Positions 18,044 to 26,959 of a stretch of 64,000 nucleotides of DNA are shown here, piece after piece. The notes under the pieces were generated by a model, which was not told the origin of the DNA, searched no databases, and saw nothing but the letters and a program-made list of their open reading frames with translations. Location: positions 62,001-126,000 of the forward strand of contig NZ_JAQFVF010000021.1 of NCBI RefSeq assembly GCF_027789125.1. The letters run 5' to 3'. The DNA comes from Paenibacillus aestuarii. GTDB lineage: Bacteria > Bacillota > Bacilli > Paenibacillales > NBRC-103111. The translations under genes were made by a program, and so were the position numbers. Each line of letters starts with the position of its first letter. Positions within the stretch are counted from its first letter, which is position 1.

Positions 18044-19033
18044 CTAGCTCAAAATTCGCTCAATCGCAGCAAGCTCTTCCTGCGTGAAATCAAGCTGCTT
18101 CGTTGCACCGATAATATCGTCAAGTTGCTGCTCCTTGCTGACGCCGATCAAGGCCGACGTCACGCGCCCTTGGCGCAGCACCCACGCAACCGCCATTTGC
18201 GCAAGACTTTGCCCGCGCTCCTTGGCCAACTGGTTGAGCTGACGGGATTTTGCAAGCTTTGCTTCCGTAATATCTTCACGATTGAGAAAAACGCTGGTGC
18301 CCGCCGCCCGGGAATCCGCCGGAATGGACTCCAGATACCTGTCGGAAAGCAGCCCTCTAGCCAAAGGACTGTAGGCGATAGACCCAACGCCTTCCTCTTC
18401 CAGCACTTGCTGAAGCCCTTGCTCCAACCGTCTTTCGTACATTGAATAATGGACTTGATGAATGAGGCAAGGCGTTCCTAATCGTTGTAAAATCGTAATC
18501 GCTTCCCTACTCTGCTCCGGCCCATAGTTCGAGATGCCTACATATAAAGCCTTTCCCTGCCGGACGGCTTGGTCCAGCGCTCCCATCGTCTCCTCTAAGG
18601 GCGTGTCGCTATCGTAGCGATGCGAGTAAAAGATATCGACATATTCCAGCCCCAGTCTTTTCAAGCTTTGGTCAAGGCTGGCCAGCATGCTTTTGCGCGA
18701 GCCACGCTCACCATACGGCCCCGGTCCCATGCGATAGCCCGCTTTGGTCGAAATGATCAACTCATCCCGGTATGGAGCAAGGTCTGTACGCAAAATACGG
18801 CCAAATGTTTCCTCCGCCGACCCTGGCGGGGGGCCGTAATTATTGGCCAGATCGAAGTGCGTGATGCCCTGATCGAACGCTCTGCGCACCATGCGGGCAC
18901 CTTGCTCGAAAGTATCTACGCCGCCAAAGTTGTGCCACAGGCCTAGCGAAATTGCCGGCAGCTTCAAACCGCTGCGGCCGGTTTTGTTGTATGGCATCGA
19001 ATCATACCGTTGCTCGCTTGCTGAGTAAACCAT
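18044..19033 (-). CDS. Aldo/keto reductase
   Basis: A 329-residue NADPH-dependent reductase of the YghZ (AKR14)/Kv-beta-like group. Visible: FDLANNYGPPPGSAEE with the active-site Asp and Tyr, DELIISTKAGYRMGPG (Lys), YVDIFYSHRYD (His), and YSPLARGLLSDRYL. ATG at 19033 overlaps the GH4 stop by 4 nt (ATGA) and follows AAAGGAT; an earlier ATG 12 nt upstream is too near that site. In a sugar operon it may reduce a released aldose or a reactive aldehyde by-product. Confidence 0.87.
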   Translation of the reverse strand: MVYSASEQRYDSMPYNKTGRSGLKLPAISLGLWHNFGGVDTFEQGARMVRRAFDQGITHFDLANNYGPPPGSAEETFGRILRTDLAPYRDELIISTKAGYRMGPGPYGERGSRKSMLASLDQSLKRLGLEYVDIFYSHRYDSDTPLEETMGALDQAVRQGKALYVGISNYGPEQSREAITILQRLGTPCLIHQVHYSMYERRLEQGLQQVLEEEGVGSIAYSPLARGLLSDRYLESIPADSRAAGTSVFLNREDITEAKLAKSRQLNQLAKERGQSLAQMAVAWVLRQGRVTSALIGVSKEQQLDDIIGATKQLDFTQEELAAIERILS

Positions 19034-20418
19034 CAGATGTCCCATCCTTTCAAATACGTTTTCGTTTTGCTCAGCATGCTTGCGAACAACGCTTCAGCCT
19101 CATTCACGTCGATGGCTACTAGCGGATCCTGCACAAACGCGCGGAACGCCAGCGATTTGTCACGGTTGAGCGCCGCCTGCAAAATCGTCTCTTGATTCAA
19201 CACATGTCGAAGCACAAGGTTGTTGACATCGACGGGAAGCGCGCCGGCATGTACAGGGCGCAGGCTGTTCCCGGAGAAGACGGCGTTCGTCTCGACGACG
19301 GCGCCGAGCGGCACGCCTTGCATCTGGCCGACGTTCGGCAAGTTCACGTTGGTGACGAAAGTTTGTAAGCCGATCAATCCTTTAAGCTGCCTCACTTCCT
19401 CCTCGCCGGAAGCTTTCAAAGGCAGCTTGGTCTGGCCACTGACGAGTTTGCGGTAGAACGACTCAGCATCCGCTTGTTTGGCGACCCTGCTGGGGACAGT
19501 TGTCAGCCCAAACTTCCACGCTTGCACCGTTTCCGGGTCTTTCACATACCATGGCGGCATGAATTCTGCCAAGTGCCGGTCTCCGGCGGCAGCGATCAGT
19601 CCGTATCGGCGGAAAAGGTCAAATTTCACACGGTTGGCGGCTGTGTATGTATTGGTTTTCCAAGCATCTTTATTGTGCTCAAAGCCTTCTTCGTAGTATT
19701 TGTCAACAAAACGACGGTATAGCGGAAATAAATCCATATTTTGGTAGGTCGCTTGGTTCAGCCATGTAAAATGATTGATCCCCAGCACATTGACGCGTAT
19801 ATCGTCACGCTGCACGCCCTCAATGCCTTCCATGTCGCGTAGCATGCGAATCAGCAAGTTCTGTGTGCCAAAAATTTCGTGGCAGCAGCCGAATGCTTTG
19901 ATTTTTGGGAAAATTTCGTACAGCGTTCTCGTGCACAAGGTCATCGGATTCGTGTAATTGAACACCCACGCATCCGGCGCCCAGCGTTCAATCGCTTCAG
20001 CGAATTCCACGTACATCGGGATGCTGCGGAGCGCCCGCACGAGCCCTCCCGGTCCGGTCGTATCTCCCACCGGCTGGTAGATGCCGTATTGCTCCGGCTC
20101 ATGCACGTCAATGTGCATCTCGGCAAACGTGCCGGGCAAGATGGAGATAAACACAAAGTCGCAGCCCGTCAGCGCTTCCTGCAGTGTCTCGTAGGCGTGA
20201 TACGTCCATCGGGACTTCGTTTCGGCGTAATCCGAGACGGAGTTACCCAGCTTCTCATTCATTTTTGCCTTCGCATAATCAACATCATAAAGGCGAACCG
20301 TTCCAGACAGCTCCTCGTCCAAGGCTAAATCAGCGATCAGATTTTTGGCCCAGTACATGGAGCCGCCGCCAATGTAAGCAATTTGGACTTCGCTCACTTT
20401 CCCATTCGCAAACTTCAT
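19033..20418 (-). CDS. GH4 family alpha-galactosidase/alpha-glucosidase (NAD- and Mn-dependent)
   Basis: A 461-residue cytoplasmic enzyme of the unusual GH4 mechanism (NAD+ redox plus divalent metal). The N-terminal Rossmann fold contains VQIAYIGGGSMYWAKNLI and RLYDVDYAKA; GDTTGPGGLVRALRSIP, NYTNPMTLCTR, and GCCHEIFG (Cys and His for metal) are the family hallmarks. NHFTWL follows. CHE is found in alpha-glucosidases and alpha-galactosidases of GH4. The start ATG at 20418 follows GGAGGAGG; the frame extends upstream without a ribosome site. It is the first gene of the operon and is controlled by the 20449-20514 promoter. Confidence 0.9.
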   Translation of the reverse strand: MKFANGKVSEVQIAYIGGGSMYWAKNLIADLALDEELSGTVRLYDVDYAKAKMNEKLGNSVSDYAETKSRWTYHAYETLQEALTGCDFVFISILPGTFAEMHIDVHEPEQYGIYQPVGDTTGPGGLVRALRSIPMYVEFAEAIERWAPDAWVFNYTNPMTLCTRTLYEIFPKIKAFGCCHEIFGTQNLLIRMLRDMEGIEGVQRDDIRVNVLGINHFTWLNQATYQNMDLFPLYRRFVDKYYEEGFEHNKDAWKTNTYTAANRVKFDLFRRYGLIAAAGDRHLAEFMPPWYVKDPETVQAWKFGLTTVPSRVAKQADAESFYRKLVSGQTKLPLKASGEEEVRQLKGLIGLQTFVTNVNLPNVGQMQGVPLGAVVETNAVFSGNSLRPVHAGALPVDVNNLVLRHVLNQETILQAALNRDKSLAFRAFVQDPLVAIDVNEAEALFASMLSKTKTYLKGWDI

Positions 20419-20448
20419 AAGGCCCCTCCTCCAGTCAAAGTCCCTTTC

Positions 20449-20514
20449 AGTATAAGGAGCGAGGTCCGGGAGCGGTATGGCAAAACTTCTGGCGAGGCTG
20501 TGATTTTTTATGGC
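20449..20514 (-). promoter_or_regulatory. Activator-box promoter of the GH4/GH36 operon
   Basis: Sense strand: GCCATAAAAAATCACA (20499-20514), 10 nt (one more than in the others), AAGTTTTGCCATA (from 20488), and TATACT (20449-20454) exactly 29 nt after AAGTT. The hexamer 17-18 nt before the -10 is poor, as expected for an activator-dependent promoter. Confidence 0.7.
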
Positions 20515-20563
20515 AACCCCCGCTTGGGAGGGGCACCGCACGGATAGCACCCGCCAGGGCCGC

Positions 20564-20589
20564 ATTAACGGAACTGGAGTTCCGTTAAT
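20564..20589. repeat. Perfect 11-bp inverted repeat
   Basis: ATTAACGGAAC, loop TGGA, GTTCCGTTAAT. No T-run follows on either strand, so it is not a standard terminator. It lies upstream of both divergent genes and might be an operator or a transcript hairpin. Confidence 0.5.
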
Positions 20590-20609
20590 GGCTCGGCGAG
20601 GGCGTGATT

Positions 20610-20649
20610 GCGGCGATTAGCGGTAGGCGGCTTCCGCTATTGGCGCCGC
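20610..20649. repeat. GC-rich intergenic palindrome, copy 2
   Basis: GCGGCGATTAGCGG / CCGCTATTGGCGCCGC around a 10-nt centre; the core matches 6805-6842. Together with 20419-20817 it fills a 400-nt divergent intergenic region that otherwise holds the GH4 promoter and the 20564 hairpin. Confidence 0.55.
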
Positions 20650-20817
20650 AGCGCGCGCGAGCACACAAAAATCAAACATTTTCCAAGAGAGTACGCATCC
20701 CTTTTTGGTTGATTTTGTTGTAGAATGTAGAAAGCTGCGAATAAGAGTTCAAATGCTCAGGCTTGAGCCGTTCTGAACATTTGAGTACGCGGAACAAGAG
20801 AGAGGTTGTTGTCATCA

Positions 20818-21897
20818 ATGAGGCTTGTACATACCAGTCAACTTCGATCCGGACTCGTCGTGGCCCGGCCCGTTTATAATGAGAATGGCAGTGTGCTGTT
20901 GGGACGTGGGGTTGCATTGACGGATCGGATGATCGAGCGGCTGAGAGGCTACGGAATCGTCCATCTATACATAGAAGACAGGGCTACGGAAGGCATTCAG
21001 CCTGAGGATGTCATCACGGAGCGAACACGAAATTTTGCCATCACGACGGTCTACGATACGATGACCAAAATGATGAGTGATACGAGAAGGAGCAACAAGC
21101 AGGCCATCTTCCCCTATCAACTAAGCAAACAGTTTAAAGATATTATCCAGATGATCCTGGATGAACTGAACGGCAATTCGCTGGCGATGTTAAGTTTATC
21201 CAATATTTTTTCCAAAGATTCGTACTTATATCATCACTCGGTGAATGTAGCGATTACCTGCATTACGATGGGCATATCGCTTGGCCTGAATAAACCGCAG
21301 CTCATTGATCTCGGCATCGGCGCTATTCTGCATGATATCGGGAAGGTCAGTATTCCCTTATCGATTCTGAATAAACCCGGCAAGCTGACGCCGGAGGAAT
21401 GGGAGCTGATGCTGCAGCATCCGATGCTGGGCTTCGATATTTTACGCAAAAGTGATGATATTTCCCTGCTTTCCGCGCATGTTGCCTTGCAGCATCACGA
21501 AAAAGAGGACGGCAGCGGCTACCCCCGCCAGCTGGTGGGAGATCAGATGCATTTGTACGGGAAAATTGCTGCAATCGCTGATGTCTATGAAGCTTTGACA
21601 GCGCAGCGCTCCTATAAACCGGCGCTTCCCCCGCATGAAGCTGTCGAATACATTATGGGGAACGGCGGCAGACATTTTAACTACGATCTAGTCAAACTGT
21701 TCTGCAAACATATGTCCCCTTATCCGATTGGAGCGACCGTTCAGCTGTCGTCCGGTGAAAGAGGCGTCGTCTCCCAGGTGAACCCGACGAACCCGCTCCG
21801 CCCGCTGCTCCGCATCATTGAGAATGCCGGACAGGAGACGTTGGCATCCCCGTATGAGCTGGATCTGTCCGTTCACTTGACCGCGCAAATCGTCTAA
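20818..21897 (+). CDS. HD-GYP domain protein, probable cyclic-di-GMP phosphodiesterase
   Basis: A 359-residue soluble protein. The N-terminal about 130 residues have no named domain; the HD-GYP domain spans about 130-310 with LGIGAILHDIGKVSIP (HD and DIGK motifs), HPMLGFDIL and HHEKEDGSGYPRQ (the GYP motif in full). All expected metal ligands are present, so the domain looks active. Such enzymes hydrolyse cyclic di-GMP and tune motility against surface life. ATG at 20818 gives the family-like N-terminus MRLVHTSQ, with GAGAGG 12 nt upstream; TTG codons at 20806 and 20809 are possible alternatives. It stands alone between two minus-strand operons. Confidence 0.87.
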   Translation: MRLVHTSQLRSGLVVARPVYNENGSVLLGRGVALTDRMIERLRGYGIVHLYIEDRATEGIQPEDVITERTRNFAITTVYDTMTKMMSDTRRSNKQAIFPYQLSKQFKDIIQMILDELNGNSLAMLSLSNIFSKDSYLYHHSVNVAITCITMGISLGLNKPQLIDLGIGAILHDIGKVSIPLSILNKPGKLTPEEWELMLQHPMLGFDILRKSDDISLLSAHVALQHHEKEDGSGYPRQLVGDQMHLYGKIAAIADVYEALTAQRSYKPALPPHEAVEYIMGNGGRHFNYDLVKLFCKHMSPYPIGATVQLSSGERGVVSQVNPTNPLRPLLRIIENAGQETLASPYELDLSVHLTAQIV

Positions 21898-21918
21898 ACC
21901 AACCCAAAATCCCAACGT

Positions 21919-21965
21919 AAAAAAGGGCTTGTTTTGAGAATCATTTCTCAAGCAAAGCCCTTTTT
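21919..21965. terminator. Bidirectional terminator between HD-GYP gene and YesN-type regulator
   Basis: AAAAAGGGCTTG..CAAAGCCCTTTTT with an inner TTGAGAA/TTCTCAA stem; T-runs on both strands. It serves the convergent transcripts ending at 21897 and 21968. Confidence 0.88.
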
Positions 21966-21967
21966 CA

Positions 21968-23587
21968 TTACCCTTTGGTCGTCGAACGAAAAGCCGTTGG
22001 CACGCTGCCTGTATACGTTTTGAACAGCTTGCTAAAATAGTTCTTATTGTCGTACCCGAGCATTTCCGCAATCTCCTCAATCGTCCTATCGCTGATCTCG
22101 AGCAGCTCCTTCGCCTTCTCCATCTTCATCCGGGTGACATATTCAATGAAGTTCTCACCCGTTTCCCGCTTGAACAGCCGGCTTAAATAGCTTGGATTCA
22201 GGTGCAGGTGAGCGGCTGCATCTTCCAGCGAAATTTTGCGGTCCAAGTGGTTGTACACATAGCGCTGGCATTCCATAATCTCGCGGTTATGGGACTCCCT
22301 GTACACTTGTCCCGTCCACTGAATCGCCTGCTTGAGATACGCTTTCCACCAAAGCTCCAGCTCGCGCAAGGACGTCAGCTCCAACACATCGTGATGCAGC
22401 AGCTCCGAGGAAAAGGTCGATTGATAATGCTGCAGAGACTTCAGGCGCAGGCGCACATCGAGAATCATTTTCAGCAGCCATTCCTTCACTTCAATCGGAC
22501 GGAAGCGGTGGTATTGAATGAAGTCGATCCAGCGGGATACGAAGGCATCGATACTGTCCTCGCGCTCTTCAAAGACGGTGCGGCGGAAGTCCTCCAAGGC
22601 CGTCATATATTGCGCCAGCAGCAAGTCGCCATCGCCGAATTCGGCCCGCATATACTCCAGCTTCGTCACGGACAACTCCGGCAAGTAAAAGCGTTCATCA
22701 CGCGACTCTGTCAGGCGGATTAATTGGTCTTTCAGCGCTCGCGCATCTTTGGCCGGAGCCCCCATAATAAAGGAGAACGACACCTTGGCATAGCGTGATA
22801 GGCAATCCTGAACTTGCCGCAGCGTCTGCTCGACTTTCTGGCTGTTGTTCATATGAAGCTGCGAATAGTGCGGGAACAACAGCACAATTTCTCCGGCATC
22901 AAAAGTAAACAGCTCCGGCTCCTTGAGGCCGGCGAACAGCTCTTCCAAAATATTTTCGATCGTGTACATAAAAAGGTCCTTCGTCTGGAAGCGATTTGCA
23001 GCCTCCTTGCCGCGATTGGCATAGCCGAACGCCGGCAGAACCGCCTGCTTGCCGAGCTGAATGCCGAACGCCTCCGCCTTGCGGTTCCATTCGGCCTGAT
23101 CGAGCAGAGGCTCGCTGACCGTGCTGCGGATAAACTGCCGCTTCGTCGTGCTGCGGTTTTTAGCCACTTCGCGCTCCAGCATACGGCTTTTGGACACAGC
23201 CCCAGCCTCTGAATCCAGCTGCTCCTTCAAACGGGCAAGGATCTCCGAAATGTTCGAAGCATCCATCGTCTCCTTCAACAAATACTCGCTCACCGCCAGC
23301 TTCACAGCTGCCTGCGCATATTGGAAATCGTCATGGCAGGAAAGGATGACCGCCTTCATCTTCGGATGCTCCTTCATGACGCCGCGGATCAAATCGATCC
23401 CGTTCATACCCGGCATGCCGATATCGGTGATCAGCACATCCGCGTTCATCTGCTGTGCAGCGGCGAGCGCTTCAAGCGGATCTTGATAGGCACCCGCCAA
23501 TTGGAAACCCAGTTCCTCCCAACGAATGGCAGCGGACAAAAATTCAAGCACCGGTAAATCATCATCCACTATAACGACGCTATACAT
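21968..23587 (-). CDS. Response regulator with AraC-type DNA-binding domain, YesN type (long form)
   Basis: A 539-residue transcription factor: receiver domain about 1-120 with Asp55 in VLITDIGMPGMNG and Lys in EYLLKETM; a long central region (about 135-430) of the type found in YesN-like regulators with low sequence conservation; and two AraC helix-turn-helix motifs at the end (ISLEDAAAHLHLNPSYLSRLFKR, RTIEEIAEMLGYDNKNYFSKLF). ATG at 23587 is chosen over a longer frame because AAAGGCGG precedes it. It overlaps the kinase gene by 8 nt. Last gene of the transporter-sensor operon, ending at the bidirectional terminator. Confidence 0.92.
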   Translation of the reverse strand: MYSVVIVDDDLPVLEFLSAAIRWEELGFQLAGAYQDPLEALAAAQQMNADVLITDIGMPGMNGIDLIRGVMKEHPKMKAVILSCHDDFQYAQAAVKLAVSEYLLKETMDASNISEILARLKEQLDSEAGAVSKSRMLEREVAKNRSTTKRQFIRSTVSEPLLDQAEWNRKAEAFGIQLGKQAVLPAFGYANRGKEAANRFQTKDLFMYTIENILEELFAGLKEPELFTFDAGEIVLLFPHYSQLHMNNSQKVEQTLRQVQDCLSRYAKVSFSFIMGAPAKDARALKDQLIRLTESRDERFYLPELSVTKLEYMRAEFGDGDLLLAQYMTALEDFRRTVFEEREDSIDAFVSRWIDFIQYHRFRPIEVKEWLLKMILDVRLRLKSLQHYQSTFSSELLHHDVLELTSLRELELWWKAYLKQAIQWTGQVYRESHNREIMECQRYVYNHLDRKISLEDAAAHLHLNPSYLSRLFKRETGENFIEYVTRMKMEKAKELLEISDRTIEEIAEMLGYDNKNYFSKLFKTYTGSVPTAFRSTTKG

Positions 23588-25376
23588 CTTGTTCCGCCTT
23601 TCCAGCCTTCCCAGGGAAACGCAGCACAATCTGTGTCCCTTGATCTGGCCAACTTTCTATCATGTAATCAAAGTTTATTCCATATATTAAGCGCAGCCGC
23701 TCAAACACATTATGGATCCCGATCCCCGATAAGGCACCGCTTTCGGTTGCGGAAGGTTTGCCGGTCGTCTGCTCGAGATGCGCCAGCAATTGTTCCAGCC
23801 GCTCGTGGGACATGCCGACGCCATTGTCGCGGATGACAATCTGCAGACGGCCGTCTTCGAGACGGCGCGAGGAGATCGTAATCTCGCCGGATTTGCTTTT
23901 TAAGCCGTGAATATAGGCATTCTCAATCAACGGCTGCAGGACGAAGCGCGGCACCTCCATCAACAACGTATCGGAGGCGGCCTGAATTTGCAACAGCACT
24001 CTATCGCCGTGACGCGAGTTTAATAACCGCACATAATGCTCCAAAATGCCGCACTCTTCATGAAGCGTGATAAATTCATTGTTGCGATTAATCGTCATTC
24101 GCAGCAGCGAAGACAGCGAACTGATCAACTCAGCGTTGTCCTTATCGCCTTTCATCATGATCTTGAGCCGGATCGAATTGAGCACATTGAATAAAAAATG
24201 CGGGTTGATTTGCGCCTGCAGCATCGCCAATTCCGCTTTGCGCTTCAGCTCCTGCTCACGGCGGTTCTCGGCCAGCATTTCCTGAATCCGCTCGATCATC
24301 CGGTCAAACACATATCCGAGCCGCCCGACCTCATCGTTCCCGCTCAGATTGGAACGCTCGCTGAGCTGCCCGGACTCAATGCGCACCACGGTCTGGACAA
24401 GCTTCGCGATCGGTTTGGTAAGCGTTCGCACCATATACATCAAAATGACCGCGAACAAGATCAGGAACAGCAGATGAATGTAAAACTCCGTCTGCCGGAA
24501 AGAATTGATTTTTTGCGCGGCCTTCTTATACGGGCTCATGCTGACAAGGCGCCACTCCGGCGTAATCGAATCGCTGAGCACGATGTATTCCTCGCCCTGC
24601 ACTTTCTGAAATGAGACACCGTTATCCTGCGGCAGCTGGTCGTGATAAGGAAATATTTGACCGACCGTCGAATAATCCTTATCCACCAGGATGCGGCCTT
24701 CACGATCGATAATCACCATCGATTCATTCGCTTTGTACAAATCAAACAGCTCCTGAATCGCGTCCATTTCCAAGCTGACCACGACATAGCCGTAGGTCGC
24801 CGAGTTCGTGCGCAGCGGTTTGGCCGACGTCAACAAGTAAGGCTTGCCCAGCAGCGCTTGGTCGTAATTGGGTTCCGCTCCGACCCACTTGATATTATAC
24901 CCCGCAACTTTATCCAAGTCCGGGAACCACGGCTTTTGGAAAAAACTGGTCGGATCAAAAGCAAACGTCGTATACGACGCCACATACTGCTTATTCGGCA
25001 GCAGCACGGTCACATAATAGTGCCCTAACGAATTAATCACCGTGTCCAGCCGTTTGGATATGACATTCCGGTAGGTCAGCACATCGCCTGGACTCGCCGA
25101 GTCCCCAAGTTTCCCCAGCTCCCGAATGGACAGCTGCAAATCTTCATCGAACTGGACGAAGTTCATGATGTACACCATATTTTTGATTTGGCCTGCTACG
25201 TATTGGTTCACGATCCGCATCGCTTCCTGCGAGCTCTCCGTCACTTGGGCGCGAACCGCATCCCGCGTCAGCAAGCTCGAAACATTCATCGATACGAATG
25301 ATGGCAAAACGAGACATACCAAAATCGTCAGCACCAGTTTATTGCGAAGCGATAATCCTTTAATCCAGCCTGGCAC
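23580..25376 (-). CDS. Two-component sensor histidine kinase, YesM type
   Basis: A membrane kinase of 598 residues from a GTG at 25376 (SVPGWIKGLSLRNKL reading; AAGGCGG upstream). The frame is open to an ATG at 25439, but that ATG lies inside the hairpin at 25401-25440 and would put an unusual GGCGPP peptide ahead of the membrane anchor. Domains: first transmembrane segment about 15-35, Cache-like extracellular sensor to about 290, second segment about 300, HAMP, the phospho-acceptor in AQINPHFLFNVLNS, and a HATPase domain with PLIENAYIHG, DNGVGM and GIGIHNV. Encoded after an ABC sugar transporter gene set, so it probably senses the same carbohydrate. Confidence 0.9.
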   Translation of the reverse strand: MPGWIKGLSLRNKLVLTILVCLVLPSFVSMNVSSLLTRDAVRAQVTESSQEAMRIVNQYVAGQIKNMVYIMNFVQFDEDLQLSIRELGKLGDSASPGDVLTYRNVISKRLDTVINSLGHYYVTVLLPNKQYVASYTTFAFDPTSFFQKPWFPDLDKVAGYNIKWVGAEPNYDQALLGKPYLLTSAKPLRTNSATYGYVVVSLEMDAIQELFDLYKANESMVIIDREGRILVDKDYSTVGQIFPYHDQLPQDNGVSFQKVQGEEYIVLSDSITPEWRLVSMSPYKKAAQKINSFRQTEFYIHLLFLILFAVILMYMVRTLTKPIAKLVQTVVRIESGQLSERSNLSGNDEVGRLGYVFDRMIERIQEMLAENRREQELKRKAELAMLQAQINPHFLFNVLNSIRLKIMMKGDKDNAELISSLSSLLRMTINRNNEFITLHEECGILEHYVRLLNSRHGDRVLLQIQAASDTLLMEVPRFVLQPLIENAYIHGLKSKSGEITISSRRLEDGRLQIVIRDNGVGMSHERLEQLLAHLEQTTGKPSATESGALSGIGIHNVFERLRLIYGINFDYMIESWPDQGTQIVLRFPGKAGKAEQDV

Positions 25377-25400
25377 GGATGCCGCCGCCTTCCCATCTCG

Positions 25401-25440
25401 AATGAAAAAAAGAGGAGGACCGCAGCCCCCTCTTTTCATT
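25401..25440 (-). terminator. Hairpin between binding protein and sensor kinase (probable attenuating terminator)
   Basis: Minus strand: AATGAAAAGAGG / CCTCTTTTTTTCATT stem around a GC-rich loop, with a T-run in the 3' arm, 30 nt after the binding-protein stop at 25470. It would let the transporter transcript greatly exceed that of the kinase and regulator genes. Confidence 0.6.
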
Positions 25441-25469
25441 ATAGCAAGCCTTCAAGCGAATGCTCAAAC

Positions 25470-26804
25470 TTATTTGCCGGACTTCTTGATGTCTTCCATC
25501 TTCGTTGTCGCTGTAGTGATCGTTTTGTTCAAGTCTTGCTTGCCTGTCAAGAACAGCTCCACTTGATCCAGGTACGCTTTTTCTTGTTGCAGAGCGTAAG
25601 TTGGAGGTACGATCATTTTCGCTGCTTTGTTTACTTTTTCTGTAGCCAGCAAGGAATCTTTATCGATCAGCGCCGTAACTTCCGGTTTGCCCGCTTTGAG
25701 GATCGCTTCGATGTTCGCGTTGATGTCGGCTTTCTTCCAACCGGACATGAACAGACCTTGTGTCATGATACCTTCTGTTGTATACCATCTTACGAAGTCA
25801 TAAGCTTCTTGCTTATGCTTGGAAGAGGCTGCAACACCGATGAAGTCAGAACCGGCGGATGTGTAGCCGTTTTCGTCTTTTGCATCGTATTTTGGATAAG
25901 GCGCAAATGCCGTTTTAAATTTACCGTTCAGCACGAGCTCGCCGATCATCCAGTCGCCAGTAGCAAGCATCGCTGTTTTACCCGCATAGAAGACGTCGCG
26001 GTAAGCCATTTTTTGCGAAACGACATCGAAGTATGGAACGGACGTTTTATCTACATTTTCCATTTTGTTACGCAGGTCAAGGGAGAACTTGACTTTGTCG
26101 TTATTGATGTTAGGCGTTCCGTCCGGTGTTGCCAAGTAAGGGTTATCCTTATCGTTCATCAGCGCCAGCAGGCCGTATTCTTTCCAGTTGTGGAAGTAGG
26201 AGCCGTATGTTTTGTTAGCGCCTTCGCCTTTGGTCAGCTTTTTCGCATATTCCGCGTAGTCGTTCCAAGTCCAGTCTGTCGGTACAGGCAGTTTCGCTTC
26301 GTCCAGCTTATCTTTGTTCAGCATGACGAACCATTGCGCCGTTTTACCTGGCAGAGAGTAGTTTTTGCCGTTGACGGATTGGTCGACTTTGTACTCATCC
26401 TTCACAACGACGCCATCTTTTTTCAAATAGTCATCCAGCGGCTCCAAAATGCCTGCGCCTACACGCTGTGCGAAGTCAGCCGGGCTGGAGTACATAACAA
26501 CGTCCATTTGCTCTCCGGAAGCTGCGAGCAAGTCTAACTTTTTCATGCCTTCTTGGGAATCGCCCTTCTCGGACATGCCTTCGTAAACGACTTTCACGTT
26601 TGGATGCGTTTTGTTGTAAGCCTCAACGGTTTTATTCCAGTTACCTTGAGCTTCTGTATACCAGCCTTGTACCTTAATCGTAATCGGCTCTTTAGATCCA
26701 GCCGTTGCTGCTGCTCCTCCACTCGCAGCCGGTGCGGAACCGGAATTGCTGCTGCAGCCAGCCAGGGAAGCCGCGGTCAAAACGATAAGCAAACTCTTTT
26801 TCAT
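25470..26804 (-). CDS. Sugar ABC transporter solute-binding lipoprotein (CUT1)
   Basis: A 444-residue extracellular lipoprotein. The signal peptide MKKSLLIVLTAASLAGCSS ends in lipobox LAGC and is followed by a Ser/Ala/Gly linker. The mature part shows the CUT1 fold with GDWMIGEL and ASGEQMDVVMYSSP. Size is that of the maltose/oligosaccharide class, smaller than the LplA-type pair near 6847-10243, so the ligand is probably shorter. GGAGGGG precedes the ATG. It follows the two permeases and is followed by the hairpin at 25401-25440. Confidence 0.93.
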   Translation of the reverse strand: MKKSLLIVLTAASLAGCSSNSGSAPAASGGAAATAGSKEPITIKVQGWYTEAQGNWNKTVEAYNKTHPNVKVVYEGMSEKGDSQEGMKKLDLLAASGEQMDVVMYSSPADFAQRVGAGILEPLDDYLKKDGVVVKDEYKVDQSVNGKNYSLPGKTAQWFVMLNKDKLDEAKLPVPTDWTWNDYAEYAKKLTKGEGANKTYGSYFHNWKEYGLLALMNDKDNPYLATPDGTPNINNDKVKFSLDLRNKMENVDKTSVPYFDVVSQKMAYRDVFYAGKTAMLATGDWMIGELVLNGKFKTAFAPYPKYDAKDENGYTSAGSDFIGVAASSKHKQEAYDFVRWYTTEGIMTQGLFMSGWKKADINANIEAILKAGKPEVTALIDKDSLLATEKVNKAAKMIVPPTYALQQEKAYLDQVELFLTGKQDLNKTITTATTKMEDIKKSGK

Positions 26805-26851
26805 GTGAACCCCTCCGTATACTAGTTGTAAGTGTTCGTTTCTGAAATTTC

Positions 26852-26865
26852 TGAAACCCTTTACA
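26852..26865. promoter_or_regulatory. cre-like CcpA site upstream of the solute-binding protein
   Basis: TGAAACCCTTTACA matches TGWAANCGNTNWCA at 13 of 14 positions; the mismatch is in the central CG. It lies about 50 nt upstream of the start codon. Confidence 0.4.
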
Positions 26866-26959
26866 TTCCCGATGATAGCAAATTATGACTAAGGAATAGA
26901 GCAATTATTTTGACTTGCTTGAATCAAATTTTGACTTTTTGCTGCAAAATGCGTCTTTC

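Noticed and set aside
25536..26537. A 333-codon plus-strand open frame
   Set aside because: Antisense to a typical CUT1 binding protein; no motif or start signal.
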